Shown here: piece after piece, positions 33,712-42,486 of the stretch
Layout of the letters: every line of letters starts with the position of its first letter
How positions within the stretch are numbered: the stretch's first letter is position 1
Source of the DNA: Chitinophagales bacterium
Lineage (GTDB): Bacteria; Bacteroidota; Bacteroidia; Chitinophagales; Chitinophagaceae
Reading direction: 5' to 3'
Length of the DNA stretch: 47,423 bases
Assembly (NCBI GenBank): GCA_015654695.1
Contig: JAATGJ010000163.1
Span: 1-47,423 of the forward strand
The notes under the pieces: generated by a model
What the model saw: only the letters and a program-made list of their open reading frames with translations
The model's database searches: none
Told to the model about the DNA's origin: nothing
Position numbers and translations under genes: made by a program

Positions 33712-35343
33712 ATGGACAGAAGAGAATTTTTCAAAAGAGCACGGAAAAACGCCGAAGTGGCGAAGAAAATCAACGGTAAGATGTTTTCCGGCTTGGCGCC
33801 TTATGCGGGTAGCTGGACTACCAACGAAGTGACGCATTTGCTAAAGCGAACCATGTTCGGCGCTAAGAAGGCAGACGTTGATTATTTCCTGGCAATGACT
33901 CCCGATGCGGCAGTGGATGAACTGCTTAATAATATTGTTACTCCCAGTCCGCCATTAAGAGATTATGGCCTGATTGAAGATGAGTTTGGTATGCTCCACG
34001 ATGATCTGGGTGTAGCACAGGGACAAACCTGGGTAAACGATCTCAACACGTTGAGCGATCCCGAGGTAAGGGGTGCTATCAATTCACGGCGGGTTCAAAG
34101 TTTACGAAAATGGTGGGCGGGTCTTATCATCAACCAGGGAAGAAGCATACAGGAGAAAATGGTATTGTTCTGGCATCACCATTTTTCTATACAAGAGTCG
34201 GAAGTAGAGAATTCAAATTTCTTATACAAACACCACAACCTGCTTCGCAGTAATGTACTCGGTAATTTTAAAACGCTGGTAAAAGAGGTAAGCATAGATC
34301 CGGCCATGCTGCTTCACCTGAACGGATATGTGAATTCAAAGCAGGCGCCTGATGAAAACTATGCCCGTGAAATGCAGGAATTATTTACGGTAGGTATCGG
34401 GGCTGATTCATTATATACGGAGGATGATGTAATAGCCGCAGCAAGGGTGTTAACAGGATGGCGTATCAACAGCGATCCTCTTAATTCTTATTTTGACGCT
34501 GCGGCGCATGATACAGGCGCTAAAACATTTTCCGCTTTTTATAATAATACAACTATTCCCGGCAACACTAATGGAGAACAGGAGCTGGATGCATTGATCA
34601 ATATGATCTTCGCGACTACTGAAACCTCCCGTTTTATCTGCCGCAAATTGTACAGGTGGTTTGTGTATTATGAAATAGATGAGGCAACGGAAACGGATGT
34701 AATTACACCGATGGCGGCTGTTTTACAAAGCAGCAACTACGATATAAAATCTGCCTTGTCTGTACTTTTCAAAAGCGAGCATTTTTTTGATACCATCAAC
34801 CAGGCCTGTTATATCAAGAGCCCGTTTGATATGATTGTGGGCACTTTACGTGAATTCAATGTCAGCTTTCCGGCCTATACCAATTATACGACAGGTTATC
34901 CCTTATTCGGTTCAATATTTCAAACAGCTTCTGAGATGCAGCAAACTTTGTTTCAACCGCCCGATGTATCAGGTTGGCCGGCTTATTACCAGCAGCCCAT
35001 GCACTATGAGTTATGGGTAAACAGTAACTCACTTCCGAGGCGGGCTGATTTCACAGACGCATTGATCAATGATTCCGTAATTGATGTAAGGGCTTTCGCC
35101 AGTACTTCATCCAACCCAGCTGATCCTAACCAATTGATAAGTGATGTGACAGCCTTGTTGTTAAGGTATCCTTTGTCAACCAATTCAAAGAACTATGTCA
35201 AAACAAATTTCTTATTGAATAATACCACTGATGATACTGTCTGGACCAACGCCTGGAATGGTAATAATAATACGGTGATCAATAATTCCCTGAGGAATAT
35301 GTTCAGGTTTATTATGAACCTGCCGGAATTTCATTTATGCTGA
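33712..35343 (+). CDS. DUF1800 domain protein
   Basis: A 543-residue DUF1800 protein (HLLKRTMFGAKKADVDYF near the start, then MVLFWHHHFS, NYAREMQELFTVGI, ARVLTGWRI, FQPPDVSGWPA). The function is unknown but the gene is nearly always followed by a DUF1501 gene, as here, and the two proteins probably act together outside the cytoplasm. The N-terminus is charged and lacks a clear signal peptide. Confidence 0.92.
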   Translation: MDRREFFKRARKNAEVAKKINGKMFSGLAPYAGSWTTNEVTHLLKRTMFGAKKADVDYFLAMTPDAAVDELLNNIVTPSPPLRDYGLIEDEFGMLHDDLGVAQGQTWVNDLNTLSDPEVRGAINSRRVQSLRKWWAGLIINQGRSIQEKMVLFWHHHFSIQESEVENSNFLYKHHNLLRSNVLGNFKTLVKEVSIDPAMLLHLNGYVNSKQAPDENYAREMQELFTVGIGADSLYTEDDVIAAARVLTGWRINSDPLNSYFDAAAHDTGAKTFSAFYNNTTIPGNTNGEQELDALINMIFATTETSRFICRKLYRWFVYYEIDEATETDVITPMAAVLQSSNYDIKSALSVLFKSEHFFDTINQACYIKSPFDMIVGTLREFNVSFPAYTNYTTGYPLFGSIFQTASEMQQTLFQPPDVSGWPAYYQQPMHYELWVNSNSLPRRADFTDALINDSVIDVRAFASTSSNPADPNQLISDVTALLLRYPLSTNSKNYVKTNFLLNNTTDDTVWTNAWNGNNNTVINNSLRNMFRFIMNLPEFHLC

Positions 35344-35361
35344 GGAATCAATAAGCAATAG

Positions 35362-35391
35362 ACAATGAGCAATATGCAAATTGCCCATTGT
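35362..35391. repeat. hairpin between DUF1800 and DUF1501 genes
   Basis: ACAATGAGCAAT (35362-35373) and ATTGCCCATTGT (35380-35391) form a 12-bp stem with one mismatch and a 6-nt loop. It resembles dispersed CAATGGGCAAT repeats and could attenuate transcription between the two genes. No T-run follows. Confidence 0.55.
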
Positions 35392-35417
35392 TTCATTAAC
35401 CTATGTAAAACGAAAGT

Positions 35418-37025
35418 ATGAACAGGAGAAAATTTTTAAGAAATACAGTACCGGCGGCAGTGACTATGCCTGCATTATTAAATGGGTTTTCATTTACCGC
35501 CCATAGTGCAGCTACAAGCTCCCTTGGCAGTTTATTTGATGAACTGACTACCGATACCGATCATGTTTTTGTGCTGATACAGCTGGCAGGTGGTAACGAT
35601 GGCCTCAACATGGTGATACCATTGGATGTATATGCTAACTATTATAATGCAAGAACGAATGTAGCCATTCCCCAGAGCCAGGTGTTGCGGCTTGATGGAA
35701 CGGACCGTTCAGGACTTCATCCCGCTATGACGGCTTTGCAAAATATGTACAATGAAGGCAAGGTAAGCGTGGTGCAATCCGTAGGGTATGAAAATCCCAA
35801 CTTCTCGCACTTTCATGCTACCGATATATGGAACAGCGGCGATACACGTACTAACCGGAGAGAGAGGGTACACACAGGCTGGATGGGCCGTTACCTGGAG
35901 AATGAATTTCCTGGTTACCCGGATGCATATCCTAATACCACTATGCCTGATCCCCTCGCTATCCAGATCAGCAATTTTCCTTCACTGACCGTGCAGGGCG
36001 AGATCTATTCAATGGGATTATCCATTACCAATCCTGAAAAGATTTATACGTTCGATAATCCTTTTTCCGATTATCCCCTTAACTCCGCACCTGCTAATAA
36101 AGAACTGAAATTTCTTCGTGTTATTTCAGAAAAAACAAAGATCTATTCTGACCTTATAAGAGCAGCCTACCAGCGGGCCGGCACTATGGCTACCTATCCC
36201 GAAGAAAATTCACTGGCTGACCAGTTAAAAATTGTAGCCCGTTTGATCAAAGGCGGATTAAAGACAAGGGTATATACCGTAACGATCGGTGGTTTTGATA
36301 CACATAAAAAACAGGTGAATGCCAGCGATACTACTACCGGTAACCATGCCAAGCTGATGAAAGAATTATCGGAAGGTATCAGCTCCTTTCAGCAAGATCT
36401 TGAGCTGATGCAACTGGATGATCGTGTGATGGGAATGACTTTTTCTGAGTTCGGCCGTCGTATAAAATCCAACGCCAGTCTCGGTACTGACCATGGCGCT
36501 GCATCGCCATTGCTGATGTTTGGTACACATGCCAAAAAAGGAATTCTTGGCAACAGCCCCGATATACCGGCGGATATACAGGTGGTGAATAATATTCCTT
36601 TCCAGTATGATTTCAGGAGTGTGTACGCCTCCGTGCTGGAACAATGGTTTTGTGTAAAGCAACCTGCCCTGAATTCGATCCTGCTGCAGAATTATCAATC
36701 ATTGCCATTGGTACAGGGAGGTCCCTGCGGGTTGCCGGAAGACCCGGATGACACCAATAATGCAGCGGACAAACTGGTACTGAAGATGTGGCCTAATCCT
36801 TATAGTATCAGCGGTACTATTCAATTTTCCACTACGGGTGGCAATACCATGATTCAGCAGATAGACCCGCTGGGCAGGGTGATTAAAGTGCTGACCAACC
36901 GCGATTATGCAGCCGGTACGTATAATATTGATATGTATAATGACGGCCTTCCGGCAGGAGTTTATTTCCTGCGGCTGCAGAATAAATCATTGCAAAAAGT
37001 GATCAGCGTGGTGAAGATGCCGTAA
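35418..37025 (+). CDS. DUF1501 protein with T9SS type A sorting tail
   Basis: A 535-residue protein of the sulfatase-like DUF1501 family. The N-terminus is Tat-like (NRRKFLRNTVPAAV). Family motifs: LIQLAGGNDGLNMVIPL, FSHFHATDIWNSG and EFGRRIKSNASLGTDHGAASP. The final 80 residues (KMWPNPYSISGTIQF, LPAGVYFLRLQ) form a T9SS type A sorting domain, so it is delivered to the cell surface. Partner of the DUF1800 gene upstream. Activity unknown. Confidence 0.92.
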   Translation: MNRRKFLRNTVPAAVTMPALLNGFSFTAHSAATSSLGSLFDELTTDTDHVFVLIQLAGGNDGLNMVIPLDVYANYYNARTNVAIPQSQVLRLDGTDRSGLHPAMTALQNMYNEGKVSVVQSVGYENPNFSHFHATDIWNSGDTRTNRRERVHTGWMGRYLENEFPGYPDAYPNTTMPDPLAIQISNFPSLTVQGEIYSMGLSITNPEKIYTFDNPFSDYPLNSAPANKELKFLRVISEKTKIYSDLIRAAYQRAGTMATYPEENSLADQLKIVARLIKGGLKTRVYTVTIGGFDTHKKQVNASDTTTGNHAKLMKELSEGISSFQQDLELMQLDDRVMGMTFSEFGRRIKSNASLGTDHGAASPLLMFGTHAKKGILGNSPDIPADIQVVNNIPFQYDFRSVYASVLEQWFCVKQPALNSILLQNYQSLPLVQGGPCGLPEDPDDTNNAADKLVLKMWPNPYSISGTIQFSTTGGNTMIQQIDPLGRVIKVLTNRDYAAGTYNIDMYNDGLPAGVYFLRLQNKSLQKVISVVKMP

Positions 37026-37064
37026 TATTTTCTTTACCTGAAGCTTGATCTTTTAAAAAATAGT

Positions 37065-37097
37065 AACTACAGTTGTGATAACAGCTGTAGTTTTTTA
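37065..37097 (+). terminator. terminator after the DUF1501 gene
   Basis: AACTACAG (37065-37072) pairs with CTGTAGTT (37085-37092), with further pairing inside, followed by a T-run. A strong rho-independent terminator at the left edge of the restriction island. Confidence 0.85.
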
Positions 37098-37183
37098 TTG
37101 TCTTTTCCGCCCAAGGCGTGGGCATCTTCTTTGCGAATTTAACCAGAGCAAAGCGAATGGCTCCGTTTGAAGTTCTGCTCATT

Positions 37184-37194
37184 ACTCACCAATA
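37184..37194. repeat. 11-bp direct repeat, left copy
   Basis: ACTCACCAATA here is repeated exactly at 39525-39535. The two copies bracket the restriction-modification island. See the right copy. Confidence 0.35.
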
Positions 37195-37245
37195 GGGTTG
37201 AGTTTATATAATCGTATACGTATAAAATCAGACCTTCGTCAAGCC

Positions 37246-37272
37246 TGCCCTCTACCCGCTTTTTTGAGGGCA
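37246..37272. other. hairpin upstream of the methyltransferase
   Basis: TGCCCTC (37246-37252) and GAGGGCA (37266-37272) form a perfect 7-bp stem around a T-rich loop. It may be a leftover terminator or a regulatory structure; no T-run follows the stem on the plus strand. Confidence 0.45.
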
Positions 37273-37290
37273 CCTAAAATTGCTAAATTT

Positions 37291-37322
37291 TTTGGCATTG
37301 GAAGACAAAGCCTTTATATTTG
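37291..37322 (+). promoter_or_regulatory. promoter of the restriction-modification island
   Basis: TTTG at 37291-37294 and a perfect -7 box TATATTTG at 37315-37322, 20 bp apart, stand 18 bp before the ATG at 37341. Confidence 0.6.
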
Positions 37323-37340
37323 TACAAACAGAAATTAACA

Positions 37341-37856
37341 ATGGAGATAAGAACAGATTTATTCCTCGGTGATTGTAAAGAAATGCTCAAAAAGGTTCCT
37401 GACAACTCTGTTGATCTAATTGTAACATCGCCTCCTTATGCTGACCAGCGTAAAGGAACTTATGGCGGCATTCATCCTGACAAATATGTTCAATGGTTTC
37501 TGCCTATAACTAAAGAATTACTTCGAGTTTTAAAACCAACAGGAACTTTCATTCTTAATATCAAAGAAAAAGTTGTTGAAGGCGAACGCAGCACTTATGT
37601 TATGGAATTAATTCTTGAAATGCGTAAACAGGGCTGGCTATGGACAGAAGAATTTATCTGGCATAAAAAGAATTGTTATCCTGGCAAATGGCCCAACCGT
37701 TTTCGTGACGCATGGGAAAGACTTCTTCCATTTAATAAGGACAAAAAAATTCATATGTACCAGGACGCAGTAATGGTTCCTATGAGTGATTGGAAAAAAT
37801 CCCGTTTTAAAAATCTTAACACTTCTATCCCGAACGCGGCCAAACAAGCCGCATAA
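37341..37856 (+). pseudogene. truncated beta-class DNA methyltransferase
   Basis: A 171-residue N-terminal part of an N4/N6 DNA methyltransferase with catalytic SPPY at residues 30-33 (LIVTSPPYADQR), ELLRVLKPTGTFILNIKEK and the WHKKNCYPGKWPNRFRDAWE region. The SAM-binding FxGxG motif, which in beta-class enzymes comes near the C-terminus, is missing: the frame breaks off after KSRFKNLN into an unrelated tail (TSIPNAAKQAA). The tail DNA is GC-rich and contains GCGGC...GCCGC, unlike the AT-rich gene. The enzyme should be inactive. Confidence 0.8.
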
Positions 37857-37876
37857 CATCAGCAAACAATTTTCCT

Positions 37877-38806
37877 ATGAGCTATGAAAGAAAAATGCTT
37901 GAGGATTTTACAATGCCAACACGAAAAGAAGTTGAACAAGCATTGCTGAAAACATTATTCAAACATAATGGAGTAATAAAAGAGTTTGCTACTGGTGAAG
38001 AAATTGTGAATGAAATTGCTGATGAATTTAGTTTGAATAAAGCCCAACGAACCGTTGTTTTAGAAAGAATTTATCGTAAGGAGAATAGAATTGTAAAAAC
38101 CCCTCTTTGGCATCGCTTACTGTATCGTGCTGCTGATTCATTAGCAAAAGAAAAGTTAGTATCAAAACCAACGTCAACTTTTCTTCTTACAAATAAAAAA
38201 GAATGGATGCTAACTGAAAATGGTTTTGATGAAGCCCTTAAACTTTTGAATATTCCAAAATCACAAAAAGAGTATTTGCAAACAAAATCTTATGAAGTTC
38301 AAAAAATTGTAAAGAAACTTATTGAAACGCCACGACCAGAAAACTATAACCCATTTGATAATGAAAAGAGGACTGCAAAGGTTACAAGAGAATCAGTAAT
38401 CAGGATAAGAGGTTTTCGTCAAGCAGTTATAGAAGCGTACGATTACAAGTGTGCCTTTTGTGGAATGAAAATAAATTCTTTAAAGGATTTGAGTTGGGAA
38501 GTAGAGGCTGCACATATAGTTCCTCATAGTAAAAAGGGGAAAGATGATATTTTAAATGGATTGTCTTTATGCCACTTACATCATTGGGCTTTTGATGCTG
38601 GTTGGTTTACTTTAGAAGATAATTTTACAATTCAAGTGTCGTCAAAAGTAAATTCATTACATGCTGATTTTGGCAGAATGGGAGATTATGATTTCATCAG
38701 AATATTCTCTAATAGAAATTCTAAAATGTTTCTCCCAAAGAGAAAAGAAATTTATCCTCATCAAAAAGCAATCAGTTGGCATCGTGAAAATAAGTTTCAT
38801 CTTTAA
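37877..38806 (+). CDS. HNH endonuclease with N-terminal winged-helix region
   Basis: A 309-residue nuclease. The first 130 residues form a helical, winged-helix-like part also seen in restriction proteins (KTPLWHRLLYRAAD, WMLTENGFDEALK). The C-terminal HNH domain (about 185-260) has CAFCGM, EAAHIVPHSKKGKDDILNGL and CHLHHWAFDAGWF; AAHIVPHS carries the catalytic His. It lies between the truncated methyltransferase and the PmeII remnant and appears intact. Whether it was part of the same system is unclear; without a methyltransferase it may be silent or have lost specificity. Confidence 0.85.
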   Translation: MSYERKMLEDFTMPTRKEVEQALLKTLFKHNGVIKEFATGEEIVNEIADEFSLNKAQRTVVLERIYRKENRIVKTPLWHRLLYRAADSLAKEKLVSKPTSTFLLTNKKEWMLTENGFDEALKLLNIPKSQKEYLQTKSYEVQKIVKKLIETPRPENYNPFDNEKRTAKVTRESVIRIRGFRQAVIEAYDYKCAFCGMKINSLKDLSWEVEAAHIVPHSKKGKDDILNGLSLCHLHHWAFDAGWFTLEDNFTIQVSSKVNSLHADFGRMGDYDFIRIFSNRNSKMFLPKRKEIYPHQKAISWHRENKFHL

Positions 38807-38818
38807 ACTATTTTAAAA

Positions 38819-39007
38819 ATGCGAGAAAAAATTATTTATTCTCTAAATGAAGAGGATATTCAAACAGTAGCTCTTCAAGAAGTAGAGAGAAATCTATCTT
38901 CTAAAGAAATTGAAAAAATAAAAAACTCGATTGCAGATAAAATAAACTGGTATGATGCAATCGCAGAGGCAATCAATGAAAAAATAAGCACAGTTTCTGT
39001 TAGGTGA
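38819..39007 (+). CDS. small conserved protein in the restriction island
   Basis: A 62-residue acidic, helical protein (LNEEDIQTVALQEVERNLSS, WYDAIAEAINEKI) resembling small uncharacterised Bacteroidota proteins. Its stop (TGA 39005-39007) is immediately followed, in the same frame, by the PmeII-family remnant, so a deletion probably joined the two and its last few residues (STVSVR) may be altered. Confidence 0.6.
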   Translation: MREKIIYSLNEEDIQTVALQEVERNLSSKEIEKIKNSIADKINWYDAIAEAINEKISTVSVR

Positions 39008-39492
39008 GTATATGGCGGTCGTAAGTCAGGTATTCCTGGCATTGACTTGGAATTTGACAAAGACGGTAGTCGTTATATCGTCACAATAAAATCTGGACCA
39101 AATTGGGGTAATAGTTCACAGATTGGTAAAATGAAGGCAGATTTCAAGACTGCACAAAAGACACTTCGTACAAGTAATTCACAGCTAAATATAACAGCAG
39201 TAAACGGTTGCTGTTACGGCAGAGATAATAATTCAGACAAAGGCGACTATTTTAATATTGTGGTCAAAAGTTTTGGGAATTTGTTTCGGGTGACACAAAC
39301 CTTTATACAAAAATTATAGAACCGTTAGGGCATCAAGCTAAAGAACGGAATGATGATTTCATCCAATCTTATTCGCAAATGATAAACAAGTTCACAAAAG
39401 AATTTGCTGATACATTCTGCTTAGACAATGGTTCAATAGATTGGGACAAATTGGTACGTTTTAATTCAGCAACTATAGCTCCGAAAAAATAA
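39008..39492 (+). pseudogene. PmeII-family type II restriction endonuclease remnant
   Basis: The frame reads VYGGRKSGIPGIDLEFDKDG, YIVTIKSGPNWGNSSQIG and VNGCCYGRDNNSDKGDYF, the core of PmeII-type endonucleases, including the catalytic D...IKSG (PD-ExK-like) segment. No start codon or N-terminal half is present. After GDYF a one-base loss shifts the frame; GQKFWEFVSGDTNLYTKI and IIEPLGHQAKERNDDF continue to TAA at 39490. It is therefore broken twice: N-terminal deletion and a frameshift. Confidence 0.85.
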
Positions 39493-39994
39493 AATGGCGT
39501 GCGATATTCGGTCCTACCATGTTGACTCACCAATATACCCAGAGCTCTGCTTAGTCTTCAAGAAAAATACACAAGTATAAGATCGTTGTGGTTAGCCTTC
39601 CCTAATCCTCCGTCTCAATGAGGTTGTCAACTCAGCAACCCGATCAAAAAAATATCTCGCTTTAGAATTTCTATCGGCTTCAATAAATATTGGTTAATGT
39701 AATACGGAATAACAGCTCTCCGGCAAACCCTACCGGTATCATACAACTTGTTAATACCATTCATCAACCCCATCCTCCTGCTTAACACAAGCTTAACGGT
39801 GATGGATAATCATGCTTCACAAGGGTAAAATGGATTTTCAATTTATTATTTACCGTCTTCAGTAGTCTTTTGGCATTATTGAGTATACTGCCATGGCTGA
39901 CCAGGATTACCGCCCGCCTGTTATCTCCTTGGCTCCGGCGAACGGAGAAGCTAATTTGTATTCATTAATCATTGTTAATCTCAAACACAAAGCC
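39493..39994. other. 502-bp region right of the restriction island
   Basis: It contains a 33-codon open stretch on the minus strand (39592-39693) reading FIEADRNSKARYFFDRVAEL and TTSLRRRIREG, which looks like the C-terminus of a lost protein. The rest shows no gene. TAATTTG at 39954-39960 is a plausible -7 box for the PepSY-like gene at 39995. Confidence 0.4.
39525..39535. repeat. 11-bp direct repeat, right copy
   Basis: ACTCACCAATA, identical to 37184-37194. A chance match of this length between the two flanks is unlikely but possible. It could be a target duplication or an attachment core. Confidence 0.35.
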
Positions 39995-40441
39995 ATGAAA
40001 AAAATAATTCTCTCTGCGGTATTACTTGTTAGTATTGTTGCAGGCGCTGCTGTTTCTCCCTCTGAAATAAGTGAAAAGGTTTTAAAAGCATTTAGTGAAA
40101 CCTTTGATAAAGCAAAAGATGTAACCTGGCATGAATATGAAAATTATTACCAGGCTAATTTCAAAATGGAAGAGATACAGGTGCGGGCGCAGTATGACGC
40201 GGACGGCGGTTTACTGAAAACGATGCGGTATTATGGCGAAAAACAATTGCTTCCCAATATTGTTTCCAAACTAAAAAAGAAATACGGGACCAGGGAAATA
40301 TTTGGAGTTACAGAAACCACATCTCCGGAAGACGTAAGTTTTTCGATCACATTAAAGGATGATAAGAACTGGTATGTAGTGAAATCAGATGTGTATGGCA
40401 ACCTGGAACAAACAGAAAAGTTCAAAAGAGCTGATCTCTGA
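39995..40441 (+). CDS. PepSY-like exported protein 1
   Basis: A 148-residue protein with a signal peptide (MKKIILSAVLLVSIVAGA) and a PepSY-like (DUF2874, BLIP-type) domain: FSETFDKAKDVTWHEYENYYQANF, then VRAQYDADGGLLKTMRYY. The pattern F..x.F..A..V.W......Y.A.F is shared with genes at 45793 and 46444. Probably a periplasmic binding or inhibitor-like protein. The ATG at 39995 is chosen because it starts the signal peptide; the frame is open back to 39893. A strong terminator follows. Confidence 0.82.
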   Translation: MKKIILSAVLLVSIVAGAAVSPSEISEKVLKAFSETFDKAKDVTWHEYENYYQANFKMEEIQVRAQYDADGGLLKTMRYYGEKQLLPNIVSKLKKKYGTREIFGVTETTSPEDVSFSITLKDDKNWYVVKSDVYGNLEQTEKFKRADL

Positions 40442-40478
40442 TAACAGGTAAGTGTTTGCTCTATATATGCAAGGGTAA

Positions 40479-40510
40479 AAACCGTTCCTTACAACAGGGA
40501 CGGTTTTTTA
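40479..40510. terminator. bidirectional terminator between PepSY-like 1 and asnB
   Basis: AAACCGT (40479-40485) and ACGGTTT (40500-40506) form a stem, followed by a T-run on the plus strand and preceded by an A-run that serves the minus strand. It lies between convergent genes. Confidence 0.8.
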
Positions 40511-40512
40511 TT

Positions 40513-42402
40513 TTAGAGGTAATGAGCTGTGGCGAGGTACCGCCAGTCGAATGTATTGGCATCATGGGAAGCATTGGCTGAGGCAGGCCTGCTCAGTATT
40601 TCCGGCTTTAATATTTTTTCGTTCACCAGTTTTTTTCTTGCTTCATGTATCATATCTGTTACCCGGGCATCCTGCATCCATAGTTTTTGCGGTGGTTCAA
40701 AACCGATCTTATCCTTTCTCCAGGCAATATTCTCCGGCAGTTGCTGCGTCATATTCTGCCGCAACAACCACTTGGTCCGGCCATTGCGTATTTTGAAATG
40801 TGCAGGTAAGGAAAAAACAAATTCAACCAGCTCATGACTTAGGAATGGTAAACGAACTTCCCGGCCATGTGCCATAGAATTTCTGTCAGCATGACGAAGC
40901 AGTTCTTCCAGTCCATGTGTACAGGTATTAAAATATAAAGCACCATTCAGGTTAAATGTAGCGGGAGTGCTGTAATAGGCTTCCTTACTTTGCAGCCGGA
41001 CAAAATCCCTGTTAAGATCTTCCTGTCTTAAAGCATTGACGAGGTATTGTCTTTCCAGGATAACGGAAGCGATATCAGGAAACAGGGAGGCGATAATATT
41101 TTTATAATTGAATTTTTCCTGCAGGCCGAGTCCTTTCGCGGCTTCCAGCTCTTTGCTTTTTGAAAGTTTTCTTTTTTGAAATAATTCCTGCCAGTACCAT
41201 TTATAGTATTTGCTGTATCCTGCCAGTATTTCGTCGGCGCCCTGTCCGTCTAATAATACTTTTACATCATGCTGTTTGGCCAGCTCAAATACTTTGTACT
41301 GGGCATAAGCGCTGGCAGATCCGAAAGGTTCTTCCTGGTGGTGCAAAAATGTATCCCAGTCATTTACAAAATCATTGACGGAAATTTCAACGGTATGTTG
41401 TTTGCAGTTGAACTGTGTTGCTACTTGTGCTGCAAAAGCGGACTCATTTTTATCAAAGCCGGGGAAGATAGCGGTGAAGGAGGTGAGTCGGGAGTTGAGA
41501 GTCTTGAGTTGTGAGTTGTGAGCCTGCCTGTCCGGCAGGCAGATTGTGAGTGAGGAGGCTGTTGCTAACACAGAAGAACTATCAAGGCCACCACTAAGTG
41601 AAGTGCCAATTGCAACATCACTTCTTAAGCGCCTTTTTACCGATGCAGAAAAAAGATGTTGAAATTTTTCTATAGCCTCTGTATCGCTGATCTTTTCATC
41701 TTGCATCAAAGGATCAATATCCCAGTATTTTTCAATGATCAGTTCTTTTGTAGCAGGGGTATAATATAACGTTGATGCAGCAGGCAGTTTAAAGATATTT
41801 TCAAAAAATGTTTCTTCCGGCCTTCCGGGATTATCGGTATAACCGATAGTAATGAAATTAAAGAGCATTTGCAGGTTGGGCCTTCGGTCAATACCTGCGG
41901 CCCAAAGCGCTTTCATTTCTGAGGCAAAAACAAATTCACGGCCATTAAAAGAATAATAAAAGGGTTTTTCTCCAAAGCGGTCACGGGCGGCAAATAATTC
42001 CTGTTCCTGTTCATCCCATATAGCAAAGGCGAACATGCCATCAAAATGCTCAACGCACTCATCATCATAGTGATCATAGGCGGCCAGTATTACTTCTGTA
42101 TCTGATCCGGTGTTAAAGGAGTAACCCTTGTTTCGAAGGTCTTGCCGCAGCTCGATGTAATTATATATTTCACCATTATGAATGATGCTGTAACGATCTT
42201 TGTAATGCATGGGCTGGGAAGCGGCGTTACTCAAATCAATAATAGAAAGACGGCGATGCCCCAGCAAGGTTTTTCCATTTGCATTTTGCCACAAACCCTC
42301 ACCATCCGGTCCGCGATGAGCCAGGGCACCGGTCATTTTTTTAAGATGCTCTCTGTTGAATAAGCCCGGGTCTGTTTGTATAATACCTGCAATGCCACAC
42401 AT
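40513..42402 (-). CDS. asnB: asparagine synthase (glutamine-hydrolysing)
   Basis: A 629-residue class II glutamine amidotransferase plus synthetase. The start is fixed by the nucleophile: MCGIAG gives Cys2. Glutaminase motifs ALAHRGPDGEG and HNGEIYNYIELR are followed by the PPi-loop SGGLDSSSVLA. Directly after that loop is an insertion of about 22 residues (TICLPDRQAHNSQLKTLN) encoded by a dispersed repeat, absent from the family, between the helix and the strand TSFTAIFPGF. The frame is intact. It may serve asparagine formation or amide synthesis in glycan modification. Confidence 0.92.
   Translation of the reverse strand: MCGIAGIIQTDPGLFNREHLKKMTGALAHRGPDGEGLWQNANGKTLLGHRRLSIIDLSNAASQPMHYKDRYSIIHNGEIYNYIELRQDLRNKGYSFNTGSDTEVILAAYDHYDDECVEHFDGMFAFAIWDEQEQELFAARDRFGEKPFYYSFNGREFVFASEMKALWAAGIDRRPNLQMLFNFITIGYTDNPGRPEETFFENIFKLPAASTLYYTPATKELIIEKYWDIDPLMQDEKISDTEAIEKFQHLFSASVKRRLRSDVAIGTSLSGGLDSSSVLATASSLTICLPDRQAHNSQLKTLNSRLTSFTAIFPGFDKNESAFAAQVATQFNCKQHTVEISVNDFVNDWDTFLHHQEEPFGSASAYAQYKVFELAKQHDVKVLLDGQGADEILAGYSKYYKWYWQELFQKRKLSKSKELEAAKGLGLQEKFNYKNIIASLFPDIASVILERQYLVNALRQEDLNRDFVRLQSKEAYYSTPATFNLNGALYFNTCTHGLEELLRHADRNSMAHGREVRLPFLSHELVEFVFSLPAHFKIRNGRTKWLLRQNMTQQLPENIAWRKDKIGFEPPQKLWMQDARVTDMIHEARKKLVNEKILKPEILSRPASANASHDANTFDWRYLATAHYL
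41482..41556. repeat. dispersed repeat inserted in asnB
   Basis: A 75-bp stretch of GAGTTGTGAGTTGTGAG-type tandem units with the near-palindrome CTGCCTGTCCGGCAGGCAG (41524-41542). It is in frame and read through as protein. The palindrome is shared with 24422-24437. Confidence 0.7.
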
Positions 42403-42486
42403 TATGTAAATATCGAAAATAATCGGGGACAACGAAGCGATTACTACAAGTCAGTCAGAACAGAGGTATTAGAATAAGAATAATAC

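Noticed and set aside
39494-39580. A 28-codon plus-strand frame right after the PmeII remnant
   Set aside because: Too short and not recognisable; it covers the right 11-bp repeat but shows no conserved motif.
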